This document shows positions 38,540 through 47,354 of a DNA stretch of 64,000 nucleotides, one piece after another. The notes under the pieces were generated by a model. It was not told where the DNA came from. It saw only the letters and a list, made by a program, of their open reading frames with translations, and did not search any database. Within the stretch, counting starts at the first letter, position 1, and every line of letters starts with the position of its first letter. Made by a program: the position numbers and the translations under genes. Source of the stretch: Psettodes erumei (lineage: Eukaryota > Chordata > Actinopteri > Pleuronectiformes > Psettodidae); contig JAFBJZ010000331.1 in assembly GCA_016785225.1 (NCBI GenBank), positions 124,001 to 188,000 on the forward strand, in the 5' to 3' direction.

Positions 38540-41075
38540 AGGCGCGAGCGTAAACTGTGGAGAACCGGGTGGAGGGGAAAGAAAACGGCACCTCACCTCG
38601 ACGCGGAACGATGTGCAACCCTTGAGAAACTCCTTTATGTTGCTCAGGCACTCGCCGTCGTTTTTCGGCTCCTGGTAAATCTGGGGGGGAGGGGAAAAAG
38701 ACGGAGGAAGACGCTGGTTAGAGATCACGCCGCCCCGGGGTCACGTTGCGGGCGCCCTCCTCTTCACGCCGCGGTTCTCCGCGAGTGTGTTTGCCCTGAA
38801 AATGGGTCTCCTTTACCGACACGCATTCTCCGGTCGTGCGTCTGCGCGGGGCCCTGACGCTCCTGGGAGGCTCCGCAGCAAATCCCGCAGCGGGGAAGTG
38901 GAGGAGGCTGTAACACTGGGTCGAGGGAAATGACGTTGACAAATAGGGACCCCCCCCCCCCCGTGTTGTTGTGGCCCATAGGTGCACTGTTTAAACCCCA
39001 TTCAGCGAAATGGGCAAGCGGAGAGATAGCAGGGGAACATACGGTTCGCTATCACGGATATCTCAAACACTTCTCAGGGTAACCTAGCGCAGCACAACAC
39101 TACCCCTGTAACCTCACATTATATATGATATATAATATTATAACATTTATCAGCACTTGCAGGGGCAGTGCAACACTATCTGGACATTACCAGCCTCGTG
39201 AAAATAGACTTTATGGCACAACAAGTGTACTGGATTACATAAGATTGCACAGGTGTACCTAATAAAGTGGCCGCTGAGTGTACAAAGCTATATACAGTTT
39301 TATTTTCCATGGTCTGGTATTAATTTTCAACATTAAAACATAACATGATAAGGATGCCTGCACCAATCAGGAGACGGAACAGCTGAAAAACAAACTCATC
39401 ACTGCTCTCTGCTGGACAACCGGTGTAACGTTATGATATTTATGATATTTCTTTTTTAATTATCAGTCAATATTTACACTAATACTGATATGTCTACAGT
39501 GGATTAGTATAGAGGTTGATAAATATATGAAAGAGTGTATCTAAACTGTATTTACCTTTTATTGCAAAGCTGTTTTTCCCGTTTTCCTGCTTCTGAGCCT
39601 TGTTATGGTAAAAATCAAACCATTTTTCTCACGTATTTTTCCTACGTTCTTTAAATTCTTTCCTCACATTTGACTCCCCTTTTTCTCCCATTATCCATTT
39701 TCTTGTATTTCCACCATGTCCTCATTGTGAACATGATAACAAGAAGGTGAGAAGATTAAGTTGTCAGGGGCAGAGGTAAATCTGGCAAGTACGCTTGAAA
39801 CGTTCAGTGATTAATGAGGAGAAGAGTCATCACGCAGAGTGCGTCATTGATAAAAGAAGATGTTCTTTAGATTAGATGAAACTGAATAATGCAGGTGGAA
39901 CTGAGGCTACACACCAGCTGCCTCCACCACCCTGACATCATATCTCTCCACTTACTCTGTACTGTAAGTGGAGAGACACAAAGGAGAGGTGGAAGTGAGA
40001 TGCAGAGAGGATTTTTTTTAATTGGAAAGACCCATGATACTACCTCCTGTTTGTACCGTACCTGTGGTCTACTGGCATCTATTCTACCTTGACGGCAGCT
40101 GACATCTGGCCCAGTTGTTCCCCACATCTCCCACTTTCTTGCAGCCCACATACACACACACAGTGTTGCCCCGCATGTCGGCAATTAATCAACCTGAATG
40201 CGGCTGCGGGACCACAGCCAAAATGGAACTGCATGAGGACCACATCTCGGAGGTACCATGGAGCTACATCTGGGCCAGACAGTGAGTGGATGTGGCTGGC
40301 TAATGATGTACCAGATACTTCCCAGGGATTTACAACCTACTCATTATTATATAAGCAACAAAGAAAAGTGGGAATAGTGGATGAAAATGGGGGAAGCATG
40401 GCATGGGAAAAAATATTATGAGTACTAATAATAGCATTTGTGGGAGCCATAGTATTCTGAATAATATATCGCCACCATCTCTGCCATTGTTGCCTTGTCA
40501 TACATATAAAGTATTTGTATCAGTGGATGTGTTAAGAAAAACGAAATGTCAGTGCCGGTATGACAACAATGTGTTTTGAAGTCATAAGGAAACAGTGTTT
40601 CCACGACACAGTTTTTCCACCAGAGAGCATTGATGAGTTTGTTTTCATACTATAGGCTATAAATACCTGCTCAGCACCAACAGCACGTTGGACACAATTA
40701 TTCTCATCAACTGTCATTGTATTCATTTACAGTTTGGGCTCATCAGATCAGCTAGTGACGTCTGATCCTCTGCCATCAAACATACTGTGACAACGTAATG
40801 ATTTAAAAAAGGTGCTGCAGATGATGATAAAAACATCAAGTCACTCCTGAAACAAGATGGCAGCAGATGATTTAACAACATTCAGCTCAGCCATATATTG
40901 GCTGATTATGGCCACGCATTACATTTTGGATTTCATCCATTAACACGTGTGAACAATGTGCCAGTTGTTTTCTCTTCTTTTAAAAAACATATAGACATAA
41001 TTGCAGATACAGCATTTAAAAAACACTCATGAGCACAAAATGGTGCAAAACACAATTTGATTATGCCACAGGAAT

Positions 41076-41121
<46 letters not shown>

Positions 41122-41274
41122 AGGGGGGGGTGGGAGGGTGGAGGAACCTGTTTGTCATTTAACAGGCAAATTTCTCACACTTATATGGAGCTGCAGGACA
41201 TGCTCTTTTAAGGACAACGCGGCCTTCGTTTACGTTGCAGTCTAAACCGTCCGAGGCTGTACATGCGTTTGACA

Positions 41275-41318
<44 letters not shown>

Positions 41319-42153
41319 GCGCTGTTGCTTTAAACGGGGAGAGGGTCCGTCTCTGTCTGAGCGCCTTTGCAGTCAATGGCGGCCCACTCTTATAGCTGCG
41401 GTCTGTGTACAGGGAGCCAGTCGACCCTTGCTCTATCTACTGTGTGTGTATAAAAAACACCTTGACACACGTCGAGTCACGTCAGCCCGCGATTAGAAGG
41501 GGAATTTAAAACAGATGTCAGTGCAGACTGTTTAGAACCTGCACTGGAACATATTGAACGAGGCCTTCACTATTAAGACCGTGAAGCGCCGGCGGATCTA
41601 ATCGCTCCCGATAAATCTGATCAATCACGTTTCCATTTCGCCGCCGACGCCGACTCGTTTGGATAGCAGATCGATACGCGGTGGAAACAGACGGCCTCTC
41701 TGTTTGTGTAACACGTTGACACACGTACGTGTAACCGTATAGCGTTGTTTTCCCGCAGACAATAACCCGGGCTGCCGTGACCTACAAAAGAAATCGCCTC
41801 ATGGGCCAGTGGGCAGAGAGAGAGGGGAGCCAGACAACAAGCACCGCGTCGGTTTCGCGGATCTGGGCAGCACACAGACGCGCCGACGGGGCGGGCGGGT
41901 GGGTTATGCAGAGAGGAGAGCAGGGGGTGTGTGGGGAGGTGGGGGTAGGGGGGGAGGCGGAGGAGGGGATGAAGGCTATAGCCCTTACTTTCTCCGTGGA
42001 CCCCGGGCTGAGCCGCTCCAGCAGTCTACACAAGACCACCCCATCCTTGAGGGAGGTCTGCAGGAACGCGTCGGGATCCGAGATGGTCTTCTTCGGCGAC
42101 TCCAGCACCCCGAGCGTAATCAACCACGTAACCGTCTGTTCCGCCGAATTCAT
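23808..42153 (-). CDS. arhgef7: Rho guanine nucleotide exchange factor 7 (beta-PIX / COOL-1), complete multi-exon gene
   Basis: Exchange factor for Rac1/Cdc42 that binds PAK through its SH3 domain and GIT1/2 through its tail, acting at focal adhesions, lamellipodia and synapses. Coding exons (minus strand, high to low): 42153-41989, 38680-38597, 34796-34712, 34597-34464, 33491-33290, 32601-32513, 32288-32194, 32007-31912, 31663-31541, 31345-31207, 31118-31059, 30949-30803, 30710-30624, 30484-30406, 30318-30179, 29626-29405, 29308-29215, 28985-28896, then either 28441-28233 or 24710-24611, 24239-24185 and 23930-23808. All junctions are GT-AG and in phase. Domains: CH about 1-111, SH3 about 163-222, DH about 253-430, PH about 452-560, Pro/Ser-rich linker, then the alternative tail. 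Predicted lengths are 779 aa and 802 aa; human beta-PIX is 803 aa. The N-terminus MNSAEQTVTWLI and the SH3 sequence match ARHGEF7 rather than ARHGEF6. The ATG at 42153 is preferred because the upstream in-frame codons offer only a TTG. Confidence 0.97.
26250..26636 (+). mobile_element. Fish interspersed repeat (gcttagcttagcataaagactgg family), copy A
   Basis: Characteristic blocks are ggataagaagattgatgtcg, aaacatgaagctagagtcag, ggttagcttagcttacttta, and the far end agctaactctcagcaagaaa with gctgaacttttccttcaa. The two ends are roughly inverted copies of each other. A second copy with the same blocks in opposite orientation is at 50095-50440. Confidence 0.65.
26915..27395. mobile_element. Miniature element with terminal inverted repeats
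   Basis: The left end reads aaaagggtcagttcaccgaa. The right end reads tgggtgaacagacccttaaa, which is the approximate reverse complement (aagggtctgttcacccaca). The roughly 480-bp interior has no ORF and includes gtcatgcagatagtttgccc, a block I associate with a common fish repeat. The structure fits a MITE-like DNA transposon derivative; superfamily not determined. Confidence 0.6.
28233..28441 (-). CDS. arhgef7: arhgef7 alternative terminal exon (tail without coiled coil)
   Basis: After the exon ending ...TSAKTRQTLNS, this exon adds 69 codons beginning WQGTDLMHNHVLAD and ending RKSCISHQN plus TAA (28235-28233). It carries a Ser/Asp-rich patch (SDLSEDSDYDSIW) resembling a phosphorylated linker. 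Mammalian ARHGEF7 has the same segment in isoforms that lack the coiled-coil tail. An ATTAAA-type signal lies about 75 bases past the stop (seen as tttaat near 28157 on the plus strand), and the downstream sequence is very A/T-rich, as in a 3' UTR. Confidence 0.9.
30406..32288 (-). CDS. arhgef7: arhgef7 DH-PH catalytic exons
   Basis: Eight exons (32288-32194, 32007-31912, 31663-31541, 31345-31207, 31118-31059, 30949-30803, 30710-30624, 30484-30406) encode the Dbl-homology domain and most of the PH domain. Recognisable segments are VLQNILETETEYSKDLQ (DH conserved region 1), GNLEEISTFQQMLVQSLEEC, LSKPFMRIDKYPTLLKELER (the conserved QR-PxRxxxYxxLL-type helix) and RYLMLFPHVLLMLSASPRM (PH strands). 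The PH domain finishes in exon 30318-30179 with QQDLQDWVEHL. No stop or frameshift interrupts the catalytic unit, so an active GEF is expected. Confidence 0.95.
33290..33491 (-). CDS. arhgef7: arhgef7 SH3-domain exon (PAK-binding), with possible internal start
   Basis: A single exon encodes the whole SH3 domain. The ALYDY-like segment is ARFNFQQTNEDELTF, followed by GDIICVT, EEGGWWEGTL and GWFPSNYV. In beta-PIX this SH3 binds the PAK PxxxPR motif. The exon opens GAC ATG TCG GAA (D-M-S-E-N-S), so the methionine at 33488 sits where the known CH-less mammalian isoform begins (MTDNSNNQ in human). A short isoform from a downstream promoter is therefore possible, but I see no direct promoter evidence next to it. 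Confidence 0.95.
34797..41988 (-). other. arhgef7: arhgef7 large 5' introns with simple repeats and a CpG-rich patch
   Basis: Apart from exon 38680-38597, this holds (CA)n at 37793-37835 and 38493-38538, (GT)n at 41087-41120, (CA)n at 41275-41317, the LINE/SINE-type tail near 39.2 kb, and a CpG-rich patch around 38.1-39.0 kb flanking the second CH exon. The sequence 35.1-37.6 kb shows no recognised element. Confidence 0.6.
39150..39285 (+). mobile_element. Teleost LINE/SINE-type 3' tail
   Basis: The segment caacaagtgtactggattac with cacaggtgtacctaataaag and tggccgctgagtgtac matches a 3'-end sequence repeated many times in fish genomes and usually ascribed to an L2/CR1-type LINE or a SINE sharing its tail. 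It sits in the first arhgef7 intron (38681-41988). The family name is uncertain. Confidence 0.5.
41989..42153 (-). CDS. arhgef7: arhgef7 coding exon 1, start of calponin-homology domain
   Basis: Encodes 55 residues beginning MNSAEQTVTWLITLGVLESP and ending GSTEK, then a GTAAGG donor at 41988. This is the first part of the single type-3 CH domain, completed by exons at 38680-38597 (YQEPKNDGECLSNIKEFLKG) and 34796-34712 (NFSKVLSSLVALNKVTA). The exon lies in a GC-rich, CpG-rich stretch (about 41.8-42.3 kb), which fits the gene's main promoter/5' UTR. The intron that follows is 3.3 kb and carries two (CA)n arrays. Confidence 0.95.
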
Positions 42154-42312
42154 GTCCGCTCGCAGCAGATCCGATTCCAACAAAAGCGGCCGTGTTGTGC
42201 GGGGGTATCTCCAAACAGCTCGCCCGCCCCGGCTACGCTGTCATCTGCGCGTTACAACAGAAACATAATTAATCCACGAGAAGAAGAAAAAAAAAACGAC
42301 GCGTGAGACGTC

Positions 42313-42348
<36 letters not shown>

Positions 42349-42425
42349 CGGGAAAACCTCTACCTCTGGTGGATGCGGATGACGGCTGGTGGAAATTCAG
42401 CAGGTCTGGTTTCCTCCCTTGAATG

Positions 42426-42470
<45 letters not shown>

Positions 42471-43389
42471 TGTGAGTGTCGTCTCCCTCCAACCTGGCAA
42501 GCTGTCAAGCGCGGCTCGCTGTGATGCGTTGAGGCAGCGGACTGCATACATGCGCATCGCAGCCTCCAGCCACTCATCCATTGGATGACATCACACCGGA
42601 GGGACAAGCCAGTCCAACCAGTTGTTAGGACACTTCAGCATGACATGAATAGGCTTTTCTCCCTGCGAGGCTTTGCATATCCTCCCCCACTCATTTTTTA
42701 TCCGTTTATTATCTGTTGTAAATGGTGCTGTTTTGGACAGGTTTCACCCCCCCCCACACACACACACACACACACAAGGGGGGGGTAAACGAGCAGACAG
42801 AGCACTGGCTTCCATAAACTTGGCTTCACTTTGCAACAGCAAGGCTGGATTTGAACCATGAGCCTCATAATATAGTGTCATCCGCAAACATTAACACTGT
42901 AGTTGGTAGTTCTTTCGTATGGCTTCGTTCCCCAAACCCAATGAGTCCCCCGAGTCACAAATCATTCTAAACAGAACACACGGAGAGGGATAGATGATCA
43001 TGTTCTTCAAATGTATGTCGTTTTTTGGTTTTCCCATTTTTATACTCATAAATACTTGATTTGAAAACATTTGATTGCCCAAGTCATATTCAGATGTTTG
43101 GTCACAAGGACAACCCTTTTTGTTTTAATAAGTCACAAGCAAAAAACAAAAAATGTTGGGAACCACCGCCCCAGAGAACTGTCCTTTAAACTACTGTTGT
43201 TGTTGTTGTTGTTTTGTTTTCAGACAGTGGGAGGGAATTTAAGCACCTGGCAGGAACCCACGTGAACAGGAAGACAAATTCTGACAGAGAGAGAGAGAGA
43301 GAGAGCGCTGTGACCAGGGATGGACCACTGAGCCTTTAAGACATTAAAGAGCTGAAACAATTAGTTCTCCATTCTTACTGATAGAGAGT

Positions 43390-43392
<3 letters not shown>

Positions 43393-43449
<57 letters not shown>

Positions 43450-43465
43450 TGAGAGAGAGAGAGAG
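43393..43465. repeat. (GT)n followed by (GA)n
   Basis: About 27 GT units, then gcgc, then about seven GA units. Confidence 0.95.
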
Positions 43466-46400
43466 TGCTGAGGACGTGTTCTCAAACAAGGAAGCATTAT
43501 CCAGCCCTCTCATGGTGAACATTACATTCAAGATACACATCACAGCAGTGGAGGAAGTGGCCGTGCAGTATAACACATCCTCACTTCTCACTTTGGCCAC
43601 AGGGTGGGGCTCTTTGCACACTGGTGCCGCTGACGTCTCCCAATCTAAACATGCAGTGTGGCATGGACTATGTCATTACGCACCTGTAGGTGGCCTGCAA
43701 CTATACACAAACTGCAAAGTCGGCAACAAGCCAGTTATCTCCTAAACAATTTCTATGACCTGCAGTAGCCATTGCTGACTGCTATGGAGTGGGCCAATAT
43801 TGATGAAGAAATGTCCTTGAAACTGACCTCGATTTCAGGGCAGCCGTGTGTTACAGTGCTTCTAATCCACTAAGAGTGTATAAGAGTGAGCTTGAGATCC
43901 CCTCCTTATTTGGTCTCACAATAATATATCTTTATACATAAATGTATGGAAACGAACAAAACTGCAGATGTGTTGATTTATTAGATGGCGACAAACCCAT
44001 GAGTATTTATTAAAGAGAATCTTAGAGAATTTTCACAGCCTGGCAACCCAAAGTCGTTCTTACTGAAGACCTGTAACTTAATCTATGTAGCAGCGGAATA
44101 GGATCTATTAACTGTTAATGAAGACATCATTACAGCATACAGCGCCTTTCTTAAAGGGTGCCTTCTTAGACAGTCTTACCAAATTGTCCACCCTTCCATC
44201 TCCACCTGCAGGAATCTCAGCTACCCACAGGATCTCCATGGCAACCAAAGCAAGCTGCAGGGACAGACAACATAGCTCAGGCCCACTCGTTCGCTCCCAA
44301 CACTTTCCCATCTCCATCTCCATAGCTTTGCCCCTGTGTGTGTGTGTTGTCAGGAAGCCTGACTCTTGAGACCTGCCATGGCGTAAACAGGCAGTGTCGA
44401 GGGACGCCGTTGTGCCTTAGAGGTCTTGGGTGCCATGGGTCTGTAACCAAGGGTGCTACTGTGTGGCTGTGGAGACCGGCCCCAGGCATTTCATAGTCCT
44501 CCATTCCCAGTTCATCCCTGCATCGCCGCCCTGTATCCACTCTGTAAAATGCTGCCGATGCTCTCCTCTCTTTGCTCCTTTGGTTTGATTTTCCAAAAAA
44601 GGTTGTGAGCCCAGCTGATCCAGATGAAAGAGCAGGGATCCCACCAAATACACTAAGTAGCCACTAATGTAACATCTACTGCAATCCAATAGAGCTGACA
44701 TAAAGTCTCTTTTTTATGTTGCCTGTAACGTTCAGTACTGTTTGGCAGCGTCATAGAAATGTTGTAGCATTTAGGTTACAGTTAGTTAACTAACAATAAA
44801 ATGTCAGAGTTTCTATCTTTGTGGTGAGTGCAAGGCTCATGTTACTTGAAAGGGTCCATGAGTCACTGCACGCACAAAAAAAAATGTAGGTTGTCTGAAC
44901 TCAAGAATCAGTTATACTGTGAGGAGGAAGTAGAGTGAGTGGCAGAGTGAACTCGCTCCAATCTGTTATGCTACCATGTCAAATCCTCGAAGAAGCACGT
45001 AATTCCCAGCCATGGAAGTAACGTAGTAATGCTCCCTTTTTCTCCCTGTAACAACTGTTTTTGTTGTTCTCAACACCTTAGAGACCAGATGAGTTTCCAC
45101 ATCTGGAGTTACTGAACTATGCACACAGGCCTAGGCAACTGTCACACGGTTGTCTGGGGCTGCCCCTGTTGGTTGCAGCCTTTTTAACAGGTGCCATCAT
45201 CAAGCCAAATTCCAAATCCAATTGTTAGAAAATTGTCCCCTGTCTTTCTAAAGACATATGCTGCAGTTTCCAAAGGGAAATAAGCATTTATGAGGAACAT
45301 GGTGTCACCCAAAGGATCCCGCATATCAATGCATGGCAGTGCTTAAAAAAAGCGTCTTACGCCGTGTATCCCTCTCCTCGCAGCCTTCCCGACGAGCCAT
45401 CTGAGCCAGCTCGTATTTTATCATGACAAGGCAAACTCCAAGTAACCCAGAGCCACTTCGCAGGCCAGAATGCATTAAGCGACATGATGGATGGACTAGT
45501 CAAGCACACAATGCCAAGATGGAGGAAGGAGAGATGATCAGACATACATTTTGTGTCACTAAAGCGGGATGTAGCCTACAGCAGGAGCCATAAAACTTGA
45601 TTCACGCCATACAGAGCATTCAATCACAAAACTGTATTATGTTATGATATCGCTTGATCTGTACAATAATACATAATAACCGTTTAGGGTGTACACAGCA
45701 CACACGACAGAACCAAGCCGTCTGAGAACATTCTTTCAGCAGAGGTACAAACCTACAAGAGCAGGTATCAACTCAATGCAGGGTCCACTTACCCACATTT
45801 TCTGGATTTGTTGGACCCTATCATACTGCCCGCTTGAGCAGACTCCAGAGTTCTCTCACTTGCAGTGAAACCGTACGCTAAAGCCCAAACTTTGCATGAT
45901 TCTGAGCAGCTTTGGGACTTTTTATCCATGCTGACTTAAATATTCATTCTTGACCTTGGAAGAAGTAGTTGATAAAACACAAGTGACCCCAGGCCGACTC
46001 ACTGGTTCTGGGAAACATGACAAAACAAGACAAAAACATGCAAATGGAGATTTTCTAAAAGTCGTTGGGAACCGCTGATTTGCAAAGCAAATTGGTGATT
46101 CTTAGTACATAGTAAGACCAAAATGAAAACAATAATGATTTTCTTAGGAGGCAATTCAATGTTTAATCAATCACTGACATTAACAATTGACCAACTCAAG
46201 AACCTTAAGGAGTATTTTAGCATCACTTACTCTTTTGATTTTATTTAGGCTAACTTTTTAAGACACAAAAGGTAACTATTTTCAGTAAAAGTTCAACCCA
46301 CTATAAGATAGCCACCAAATACCAAACACCACATGGACAAAGCCAGCTGCTAGCATATAAACACAGTGAAAAATGTAACAGACAATTATTTCCCTCAGAA

Positions 46401-46547
46401 ATTAGTTGAGACTAACCTTGTCGAGCGGCTAGATTTTTAGCAATCGAGAATCCATCTTGCCAGGCTCCAAGCAAGTCGCTCGTGGCCGAACCACGGTGGC
46501 TCGGACCAATCAGCGTCCAACCAGGAAGTGACCATTCTTCAAGAACA

Positions 46548-46706
46548 ATGGCGCCTTTTAACGAAGTTAGCATAGCCGCAGCATCAATCATATCAGAACT
46601 GAAGAGCATTTCTTCATTGAAAGGAGAGCGAAGGACGACACTGAAGGCTTTTCTCGATGGGAAAAGATGTTTTCACTCTTCTAGACATTTTGTTTTGAAA
46701 AAAATC
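46548..46706 (+). pseudogene. Decayed fragment of a RecQ-like helicase ORF from a fish mobile element
   Basis: Translation gives ELKSISSLKGERRTTLKAFL followed by DGK. This resembles the start of RecQ-like SF2 helicases that are multicopy in fish genomes (typically SLKEEQRTALKAFL, GKDVFALLPTGFGKS). A one-base frame change within gatgggaaaagatg gives GKDVFTLL and then a decayed Walker A region ending in an in-frame stop. The fragment is frameshifted and truncated, hence non-functional. The call rests on remembered family motifs only. Confidence 0.5.
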
Positions 46707-47049
46707 GCAACTGCCGTTTCCATACGTATACATACACAGATATATTATTTTGAGACCAAATACGGGGAAATATCAAGTACACATTCATCATGGGGCCATG
46801 ACTCTTAGTGAATGTTAATAGTTTTTACAGCTTGTAGCACTCAAGTGACCAAAAAAAGAATCAATTAATGCAGGTTGAGGGCCCCAGAATTCATAGCTAC
46901 GACACTGTGGGTTGAACTGGATGTCATAAACTTAATACATCACCGAGAATCGTGTGCATTTATCAGCTTTGGACGTTTATGGTGTCGAAAGTGCGCATTT
47001 AAAAAAAGAAAAAAAGAAAGACATTGTACAGTCATAGGACCACTCTGAG

Positions 47050-47282
47050 TCGTGATCTCCTTGCGTGAGCCACAGTACGCGCGTGTGTCATCTCTGACGT
47101 TACCGGACCGCCTACATCGCCCTCTGTCTCCCTCAGCGACACAGAGACTCTACAGCTGCTGCGCGGCGGAACCACGAGTGAGGAGCACCGGTCTGTCAGC
47201 GCCAGACACCGCATCCGCCCGCTCGTAACGCGAGTCCTCACTGGCATGGACACCGGAGGAGAGCGCTGACCATCCAGGAACC
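47050..47282 (+). promoter_or_regulatory. aff3: CpG-rich probable promoter/5' UTR of aff3 with a short upstream ORF
   Basis: This stretch is GC-rich with many CpG dinucleotides, unlike the flanking A/T-rich sequence, and lies immediately before the candidate start codon. An upstream ATG at 47246 opens a seven-codon reading frame ending in TGA 14 bases before the main ATG, so reinitiation could modulate translation. No TATA box is visible. The surroundings support a transcription start here but do not prove it. Confidence 0.5.
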
Positions 47283-47354
47283 ATGCCTACTGTCCTCGGT
47301 GGCAAAGGGAAACTTTCCATTGTCTGTTTTCTGCTCCGATGCGCGTATTCTCAG
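47283..47354 (+). CDS. aff3: aff3 candidate first coding exon (hydrophobic N-terminus)
   Basis: ATG at 47283 in acceptable context (aaccATGC) opens 24 codons, MPTVLGGKGKLSIVCFLLRC then AYSQ, ending at a GTGAGA donor at 47355. Phase 0 joins cleanly to the exon at 49048, giving ...SQVTRSQHSSCAKDFLE, which enters the family's ALF region. The peptide resembles a signal sequence (basic residues followed by LSIVCFLL), which is odd for a nuclear protein. The usual family start (acidic WDLE motif followed by ERRNQE) is absent. It could be a real alternative promoter exon or a wrongly chosen exon. Confidence 0.55.

Larger units (their letters stand above)
42154..47049. other. Intergenic region between divergent arhgef7 and aff3
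   Basis: Holds the arhgef7 5' UTR/promoter side (CpG-rich to about 42.3 kb), (GA)n 42316-42345, (GT)n plus (GCGT)n 42426-42470, a (CA)n at 42758-42775, (GA)n 43285-43304, (GT)n 43393-43446, and the decayed helicase fragment. No aff3 N-terminal exon was found in it. Confidence 0.6.

Noticed and set aside
41782..41988. Extension of the CH-domain frame beyond the arhgef7 exon 1 donor
   Set aside because: Sequence after GSTEK loses CH similarity exactly at a GTAAGG donor, and the domain resumes at 38680, so this is intron.
42151..42183. Arhgef7 start ten codons upstream of MNSAEQ
   Set aside because: The upstream codon is TTG. The conserved family start is the ATG at 42153.
44108..44540. Overlapping open frames with acceptor-like sequence between arhgef7 and aff3
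   Set aside because: Neither strand gives AFF N-terminal motifs or any recognisable product. Treated as intergenic.
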